Below are positions 57,231 through 64,000 of a stretch of DNA of 64,000 nucleotides, one piece after another. Each line of letters begins with the position of its first letter. Positions within the stretch are counted from its first letter, which is position 1. Position numbers and translations under genes: made by a program. The DNA is taken from contig MU119251.1 in assembly GCA_014904845.1 (NCBI GenBank), positions 124,001 to 188,000 of the forward strand, written 5' to 3'. Below the pieces are notes generated by a model that saw nothing but the letters and a program-made list of their open reading frames with translations, had not been told where the DNA came from and did no database searches. The stretch is from Acephala macrosclerotiorum. Its lineage: Eukaryota; Ascomycota; Leotiomycetes; Helotiales; Mollisiaceae.

Positions 57231-59153
57231 CTGCACTGCCCCTCGTTGCGTTGAGAATGCCTCATGATTGCTATCTTGGGATAAGCCGTCTCGGAATGGA
57301 ATTAAACCACCATTCATGGACTCAATTACTCGCTGATTAACATGTTGTGGTGAACTTCTGAGCATGATCGGACTATCTCCCATGTCATTGTACTGTATCT
57401 TTTAACTCTTGTGGCCTTGCTGGGTACTCTTTCCTGATCTCAGGTGGAAAATATCAGGTTAGTACTAACCGTCTTGTTCCTTCAGTCGATCCTATTCCGG
57501 TGGCAAACTAGGGTCCGGACCTACTTTTTCGCTATGCTCGCTCGACTTTCTGCAAGTCGTGAAGCTCTGGTCATATCTATATCGGCTTTGTGTCTAGCAA
57601 TGCAATCGTGTATAAATTGATACAAATGCGGGGTGCATCTGGCAGCAAGTTTTACAGGTACATACCACACCTCTGTATGTACCTTTTGGAAGTGTACTCT
57701 AGATATGGAATGAATAGAAATTGCCAAAGCTTTTCAATGTCAACAGAGCGCAAATGCATACACTCCGCCTTGCGCCCAACCTCTGTGCATGCCGAATACT
57801 TTTGACTATCGAAGTAATAATCCCAGTATGATCACCTTCATCGTGAGCACACGCCTTCTTTGCTGAGGAACATGATACCGCTGATCTTCAACTTTCTTCA
57901 AAAGACCACAGCAACACACACCGTCTCTTACTTTCACGAAAAGAAACCTTCATCGTTCGAAGCTGAGTCCAGTCCCGCACTGCTGTTTGTGGAAACCTCT
58001 CTACATGACGTTTATGGCACCCGCTAACATTACTAAAGCACAATGGCACCTCCTCTTCCAGTGCTCCCGGCCGTCGACATCACCACTATACCATCATTCT
58101 GGTCCACACCGAAGCCAGGTGTCGCCAATCTCAATGCATGATGCATACTAGCTAAGCTCGAGATTCTTTTGACAGTTGTTCAGCACCTTGAAAATAGAGC
58201 AGCGGAACTCGAGCAAAATGCCCCAAACACTCATGATACAGCTCATGCGAGCCCCAAGCGAATACACATAAAGTGAAGCACAGCATTCGAAAGACGACAG
58301 TGGAGGACAACGAATTTTCATTGACTGTGCTGCAAGGAACAGAGGGTGAATTGGATAATGTATATTGTATTGTCACTAGAGATGTCAATACCTCAAGTGG
58401 CTGCTTTGACGGACCAAAGTAAACAATTTGTAGGGCAGGAGGCGAAGAGGTGGAGCGAGCTGCTGGGAAATAGGCTTTAGTTGAATCGCGGAAGGGGAAA
58501 CGTACATGGCTCAAAAGGCAACTGGGTCATGGAAGTGCTTTCTCCTTTGAACTCCATGAACTTCAGCGCTCATGTCAGAACGTGACGGCTGGAATGAAGT
58601 GGTGTGAAATGGTGATATTGAAGGGGGGAGACTATGAATGTTTCAGTGCCAAGACCTAATCATCACGTGTCGGATCCTAGACCTTAAAATGATGTTCGTG
58701 GCCTCCTGCCACTCTTGATCAAGATCCACTTCTCTAGAAATTGCCAATTGATGGTCGTGCCTCATTCTTCGAAATAATGCACAACTCTGCCTTTGTTGTG
58801 TGCTTCCATGCATCGTTTCACCTTGTGTCCTCTCCACACTGGACCGCGTATCTCTTTGTGGGTCAGCATCTGGTCCTTGTTGCCCCCGCGGAACTCGGCC
58901 CTAGGAACGGATGCCTTTGTACAGATATTTCCTTTGTCGCATTTGGTGAGGTTAGTTAGAAGCACGGACATTGACTGAGTTATACAGGTGGACGTCGTAT
59001 TTCAGAATGTATCGCTTCATTCAAAACTCGTTGGGTTATCGCCTAATGCCGAAACACCGGACTAAGGCCGGCCCTCGTAAAATGCGCTTTATAGATTTAA
59101 ATTAGCATTCGTTTGACATCAGCAGGAGCCAATCACCAGTTGATAACCAGCGA
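57231..59153. other. Intergenic, no gene recognised
   Basis: Left of the tRNA. Short frames only (such as 58152-58514 minus, 120 codons), without family signature. Confidence 0.5.
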
Positions 59154-59225
59154 GCTCCGCTGGCGCAATGGTAGCGCGCAAGACTTCTAATCTTGAGGTT
59201 GTGGGTTCGAGTCCCACGCGGAGTG
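59154..59225 (+). tRNA. tRNA-Arg (anticodon TCT)
   Basis: Cloverleaf: acceptor stem GCTCCGC/GCGGAGT with a G-U pair at position 1-72, D arm in GGCGCAATGGTAGCGC, anticodon stem CAAGA/TCTTG with loop CTTCTAA giving TCT (reads AGA), and T arm GTGGGTTCGAGTCCCAC. There is no intron. CCA is not encoded, as expected in a nucleus. A T run follows closely as Pol III terminator. Confidence 0.96.
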
Positions 59226-59229
59226 GTCA

Positions 59230-59234
59230 TTTTT
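59230..59234 (+). terminator. Pol III terminator of tRNA-Arg
   Basis: TTTTT begins five bases after the tRNA 3' end; a second T5 run follows at 59238. Confidence 0.75.
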
Positions 59235-59593
59235 GTCTTTTTCTTGCAGCTCTTTGTTCTTAAAGATTTTTTTTTTGGGAGAATTTTCGAAGGTATCCGA
59301 ACATCGCTTAGTAGCTTCCGTCATTCTACCAGACAGACGCTAGTGTGCTCGCTTAAGGCGTGAAGGGGGTCGAGGAAAAGAAAAGCTTCTTCACTTCCGA
59401 CATGCATTACTTGTATGCCTGTATTCACAACCATTTTTATCCATTTTGGGATTTCTAGTGAATTTGGTTTCTTACTGAGTCCTTTCATTCATTTGCAGAA
59501 ACATACGATGCTCATCCCAAGCCCAACTTCTCATTCATGATAACATCGAGATCTGAGCGGGCAAACACGCCGACAAGTCTCCTCCAGATATAC
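59235..59593. other. Intergenic between tRNA and MFS gene
   Basis: 3' flank of the MFS gene with a T9 run near 59267. Nothing else is seen. Confidence 0.5.
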
Positions 59594-61700
59594 CTACACC
59601 AAGAATCTAAACCCATTATCCACCGCAATGCCTGGCAGACCTTGTTCTTCGGCCGCATTCCTCCTCTCTCCGTCGACGTTCACATCCTCAATGGCTTCAC
59701 CACGATCCAATTTTCGATTCAAGGCCTTCAAGTAAAACCTCAAGATCGTTGCGAATATGATGGCCATAAATGACATAGCCATATTAACGGCCATGGCGTT
59801 CACTTTCATCAGGTTAGCAGTATTCTGACGAGAGGTGCTAGGAGAGCTTACCATATCTTGGACCATCGCCAGCTGGAGGGAGCAAGGAATATCAGCATTG
59901 TTTCATTTCAGGAAAGGGCATTGACATACTAGGATACAGAAATGGAGAGTAGATCTGGCAGACATTGCTCAAAGCATTAATCCCGGCAAGTGCTGCGGCA
60001 CGCTTGGCAGGTGGTCGAGGCAGGACTTTCGAGGTCAGTGTCATGTCATATGAGGAAGGGGTCATTGAGCTTACCATTCGAGATCCAGGAGAGCGTTACA
60101 ACATAGCCTGAATAGTTGCTACCTACCATGAGGCACATTGCTCTGCATATGTAATCAGCATTTTGAAGATCAAGACGAGGGCATGACTCACAAGTATCTT
60201 GGAGCGAATGCAGTGGTGGTGACAGCGATAATGAAGGCAATTACAGAAATGATCGGAGGCAGCGAAACATGCAAGTACCGTTCTCCAGTCTTGTCTGCAT
60301 GCCATGCATTGGCCAGGATTGCGATCACAGCAATCAGATATGGAGGTGTGGTAAGCAAGAGAGTGGTGATGTTGTTCTTTCCGAGCCCCTTCACAACACT
60401 GCGCTGGTCAGTGACCGCGAATCAAGTTAAGAGAACAGGAATGCTCACGTGGGGAAGAAAGTCGTCACAGTACCAGTAGCTGTGAATCCATAAGTTGTGA
60501 ACAGCAGAAGCCATGCCTTTGGATCCCTGGGATGCCGTGTCAGAAGGTACTTTTAGAGCTTCCTCTACGAGACGTACTTGACAGCCAACTTTGCTCCATG
60601 GAAAAATGTCTGTTGTTTGCTGTTGACCCAATCATCTTCACCGATATCTTCGTCGAGTCTCCAGGCAGCGAGTTGCTTCTCTTCCTCGGTAAGCCAAGTT
60701 GTGGTTCGAGGGAAGTCGGGAAGAATGAAGAACGAGAACAGGGCGACAAAGACCTATTTCATTAGCATTGAAATCTGCTAGGATGCCGCTTAAGTACTTA
60801 CTGTGATGACACCCTCAACTATGAATAACCATCGCCAAGCAGATAGTCCTCGAGCTCCATCAAGGCCATTGGTAATTCCAGCAGCAATGAGGCCCGAAAA
60901 GGCACCCGACAGCAAGGAGCCAGAATAGAGGACGGCAGTTCGTTTGACAAGTTCTTTTCTGGTGTACCAAGCTGACAGGTAGTAGAGGCATCCAGGCTTT
61001 ACAAGTCAGTGTCCATCTCTTCGTCGAACATCGAGAGACACCGTTAGACCAGAATGGAAGACTTACAAAATATGCTGCTTCCACAAAACCGAGAATGAAC
61101 CGACAGGCCAATAACCCACCATAAGTCTGCGAGGCGGCAGTCGCCCCAGAAATGATACCCCAGACTACCATGCAAGCTGGCAGGTAGATCGACGGCTTGC
61201 CAAGTTTGTTGAGCAGCATGTTGGAGGGAACTATCTTCTGTCAATTCATCGTCTTCAAGATCACCTGCCTCGAACATACCTTGCATCAGCAAGTACCCCA
61301 CAAACAGAATACTGACACTCGTCTACAGTGTTGTCAGCATCCATCTCTCACTACCAACGTCCTCAAGCAGACAGACCTGGAACTGATTCCCATGCAACTT
61401 CAAATCCTTCTCTAAACCAGCCAACCTAGCAGCAGCGATGTTGTTCCTGTCTAGATAGTTCAGAATGTACATTAGCACAACAAGTGGCATCAGCCTGAGG
61501 TCGATCTTCCTTCTGAGAGCATTCTCGAGAGTCTGACGAGTCTCAGGCGAAAGGTCGCGGACCAATTCTGGTGCACGGGATTTCTTGTATGGCACGCTGT
61601 CGTGACCTGAGGCATTTTCGATGAACTCGACTGCGTCTTTCTTGTCGGTACTGGAGGAGAAATCTTGCATTGGATGTTGAGTGTCGATGTGGTCTGCCAT
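59594..61700 (-). CDS. MFS transporter, anion:cation symporter (allantoate permease/TNA1-like)
   Basis: Eleven minus-strand exons: 61377-61700, 61280-61322, 61067-61230, 60802-60996, 60578-60753, 60449-60526, 60192-60398, 60075-60142, 59930-60025, 59852-59872, 59594-59802; 526 aa. Family marks: RKIDLRLMPLVVLMYILNYL then DRNNIAAARL in TM1, GYLLMQVPSNMLLNKLGKPS, CRFILGFVEAAYFPGCLYYL, WRWLFIVEGVITV, and GDGPRYVKVNAMAVNMAM near TM12. Such carriers (Dal5, Tna1) import carboxylates, ureides or vitamins. The gene is unusually intron-rich for this window, with exons as short as 21 and 43 nt. It points away from the NRPS-like gene's 3' end across the MITE; both are on the minus strand. Confidence 0.9.
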
Positions 61701-62061
61701 GTTGAAGGTTAGTTTCTTGGGTTAAGGCTAGTGGCAAAGAGCGAGTCCAAAGGAGTAATGAAGTGAGTGATGCACTTGAGTAAAACGAGGACTCGTTCCA
61801 AACTTTATGGATGATGGGCCTACCAAACGAGAGAGCGCTTGGGTCTCCTAGATGTCTGGGGTAGCAGACCACCCCGGATTTACCCCATGTCACTTATTGG
61901 GGTCGAATCCAATGGCAGGGCCTCAAATTGTTTCCATGAGAGCTTTTCCGAAGACAAATTCCTGCCAAGATGCGGATTGACGACGCTAGGAAAAGGATCT
62001 CTCATGAACAAGGTGCGTTCGTGGCGGCCGGAAATGCATGGTTGAGGAAATTGTCGGGTCG
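61701..62061. other. Promoter region of the 11-exon MFS gene
   Basis: Between the MFS start and the MITE. No further feature is seen. Confidence 0.5.
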
Positions 62062-62063
62062 TA

Positions 62064-62559
62064 CAGCGGTGCAATTAACTATTGCGAAACCCAAAAATTT
62101 ACTAAAAATATAAAAAGAGCGAAAATCGCAAAATTTGATAAATTTTGCCTTTCCCACACAACTTCAGCTTAGAATAAAAATAGTAACTTTGTAAAGCGAT
62201 AGTTTATTATTAATTGTATTAACCTTTTAGACTTACTAAAGAAATTGCTAAGCGTTGAGAGTTTAAATTTTTGGCACAATAATTTGAAGCAGTTGTCGCA
62301 CTAAAGTCTTAGCATTTTCAATAAACTCTACCAACTTTTTGCTAGCTCTTTACTAACTCTTTTTATGACTACACTCCTAATAACTAAATAAAATATATAC
62401 AATTAAAAATTACTTGTAAACGTACTATTTCCTAAGAGGGATTGCATTTTAGAAATGTTTTGGTAGTGCAGTAAATAAGGGTAGATTCCACTTTTTAGCG
62501 GTCATCTTTTTTAATTTTTGGCAAAAATGAAAGTTTCGCACTAGTTAATTGCACCGCTG
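62064..62559. mobile_element. MITE with TA target duplication, 496 bp (Tc1/mariner, Fot1/pogo-like)
   Basis: Terminal inverted repeats of at least 27 bp with one mismatch: both ends read CAGCGGTGCAATTAACTA, then T or G, then TGCGAAAC. The element is flanked by TA at 62062-62063 and 62560-62561, the target duplication of Tc1/mariner elements. The interior is strongly AT-rich, lacks a transposase frame, and differs sharply from its surroundings. It must therefore have been moved by a transposase encoded elsewhere. The near-identical ends suggest fairly recent insertion. Confidence 0.9.
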
Positions 62560-62561
62560 TA

Positions 62562-62854
62562 CCAGCGAGTCGAACAAGAAAGTGGGGTACACGGTTTGGT
62601 CAATGCCTCTTTCCTTGCCGTGATTAAAACCCATCGACACATGGAAGGACATTGGAGAGGCAAGTCTGGAAATGGCACTGGTTGGTCCTGTGTCTCGTCT
62701 GAGGCTGGAATGAGCAGCCTGAGGAGGATACGTGATTATGGTTCACGAGTTTACGAATCCAGTGAAGTCGGTTGATTGAATGTGAATTGAACTTCGAATG
62801 TACGGTAATTCAGCAAACATTGCTAGAGAAAGTATGAAATAACAGGTACGACTT
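62562..62854. other. Intergenic, 3' flank of NRPS-like gene
   Basis: Short flank between the MITE and the stop of the NRPS-like gene. Nothing recognised. Confidence 0.5.
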
Positions 62855-64000
62855 CTACCATTCCTTCCTCCAACTCTCAACAATCTTCTTCATAATCCCA
62901 CTTCCCACAATATCATACCCATGCCTGATCGCATCGCTCTTGTCTCCAGTCTTCTCCGTCAAGAACACGAGCCCCTTCCTACCAGGTCTATCATTGTCAT
63001 ACTTCTCCACGAAAAAATCAAGAAGCTTGATTGTCGGGTTTTTCTCTGGGTTGCTATCACTTTCACGTAGACGGCGAACCCAATCTCGTTGAGGGACAGT
63101 CTCAAATTCGAGGCCAGCATCCCGTAATGCTGGAAGGAGATCTTTCGTCCAGTGGAACACATGAGAATTTTGGACGTGGTAGACGATGCTCGAATCGTGA
63201 TTATCCACAGCTCTGGTTGACGCGGACCCTTCGAGATCAGCAAGCTCAAGTACCGAGTGTGCTACGACATCGACAGGTAACCAGGATGGTGTCTGCAACT
63301 TTGTTAGCCTTAGGGCATGAGCAAGGAGTAAGCTGACTGTACCTCTTCCAACGCCGGTAAAACTCCAATAGTCGAGGCACTACGAATCATCAAAGAGATC
63401 GCCTCAGTGCTGTTCCACAGTCCTAATTGAGTATCTCCGACAATCTGGCCGACTCGAAGAACTTTCGCTTTCATACCAGTCTGCTCAGCTGCAGCCTTGA
63501 TGATTGTCTCTGTCACTAGCTTAGATCTGGCATAGCCCATATTCTGAGCGTGCGAAAGGTCGTCAATGTAAGTCTCCTGAATCGTTGCGGGGAGTGGCGT
63601 CCCAGCCGCCGCTGAGATGGATGAACAGAAGAAGAGCTTAGCGGGCTCAGGTGTTGACACACTGAGACAGAAATTGAGAAGATTGAAGGTGCCTTTGATG
63701 TGTTGCTGTTCGAAGCTTTTGACACCTAGGTTGAAGTTGACAGCCCAGGCACAGTGGATGACGGTCGTTAAGGTGCTTCGAAGTGTTCGGACTGTAGCTG
63801 AATCGAGTCCTAAGTCTTCCCGACTAAGATCGGCTGGGAAGCAATGAATCTTCGTGAGATCCAATTTGGAATCGAGTTTCTTGGACGAGAGAGTCGCGAG
63901 GACTCTCGCTTGCACATCTGCTTGACTTGATGCACGAGCTGCACAGTACACTGCTTTGACGTTGTCCAGCGCGACGAGTTGAGCCAGAACATGTGCTCCT
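62855..64000 (-). CDS. C-terminal thioester reductase of NRPS-like (A-T-R) enzyme, 5' cut by window edge
   Basis: Minus-strand exons 63343 to beyond 64000, and 62855-63292; intron 50 nt, phase 0. Some 365 residues are visible. This is a male-sterility/thioester-reductase NAD(P)-binding domain: ARASSQADVQARVL after the nucleotide fold, VIHCAWAVNFNLGVKSFE, KLFFCSSISAAAGTPLP, and the catalytic Tyr-x3-Lys in MGYARSKLVTETI, then VLRVGQIVGDTQLGLWN and TPSWLPVDVVAHSVLE. The arrangement and the tail typical of fungal carboxylic-acid-reductase-like proteins suggest an adenylation-thiolation-reductase enzyme that releases an aldehyde. A Lys2-type aminoadipate reductase or a PKS/NRPS terminal domain cannot be excluded without the N-terminus. 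Confidence 0.85.

Overview
This window is chromosomal DNA of a filamentous ascomycete (Pezizomycotina), most likely Leotiomycetes, though the class is my inference. The genes are split by short introns, mostly 44-90 nt, with GTRNGT donors, CTRAC-type branch points and YAG acceptors. The gene set is typical of moulds: DASH complex, shugoshin, CRM1, Rax1-type RGS protein, peroxisomal acyl-CoA oxidase, many MFS transporters and an NRPS-like reductase. All exon models were assembled by eye from splice signals and frame continuity. Where a model is given, the exon lengths sum to a whole number of codons.

Left part (1-25 kb), dense and mostly housekeeping: a TPX2-like spindle protein (cut by the left edge), DASH subunit Dad2 and shugoshin (divergent, sharing one 378-bp promoter), retromer subunit Vps29, a class II aldolase/adducin protein, a Rax1-like RGS membrane protein, a PAP2 phosphatase, an alanine-glyoxylate aminotransferase with a possible mitochondrial leader, a small GPI protein, the exportin Crm1, and a broken esterase-like-phytase gene with at least five lesions.

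Middle (25-42.5 kb), accessory metabolism and transport: a membrane-anchored amidase, a DHA1-type MFS transporter, an unrecognised gene built from tandem 51-nt symmetric mini-exons and related introns, an inositol/sugar-type MFS transporter, a Cys-rich membrane protein, a PTS1-tagged acyl-CoA oxidase with two CCTCGG promoter motifs, and an SMP-30/gluconolactonase protein.

Right part (42.5-64 kb), gene-poor: about 16.7 kb holds only one recognisable protein gene (an Ecl1-family zinc protein), a degenerate four-copy repeat and a tRNA-Arg(TCT). The window ends with an 11-exon allantoate-permease-like MFS transporter, a 496-bp TA-flanked MITE, and the C-terminal thioester reductase of an NRPS-like enzyme. 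The last genes may be the edge of a secondary-metabolism locus.

The most unusual item is the mini-exon gene at 31.76-32.94 kb with its duplicated leader (33.0-33.3 kb) and neighbouring repeats. It looks like a locus that grew by tandem duplication of exon-plus-intron units.
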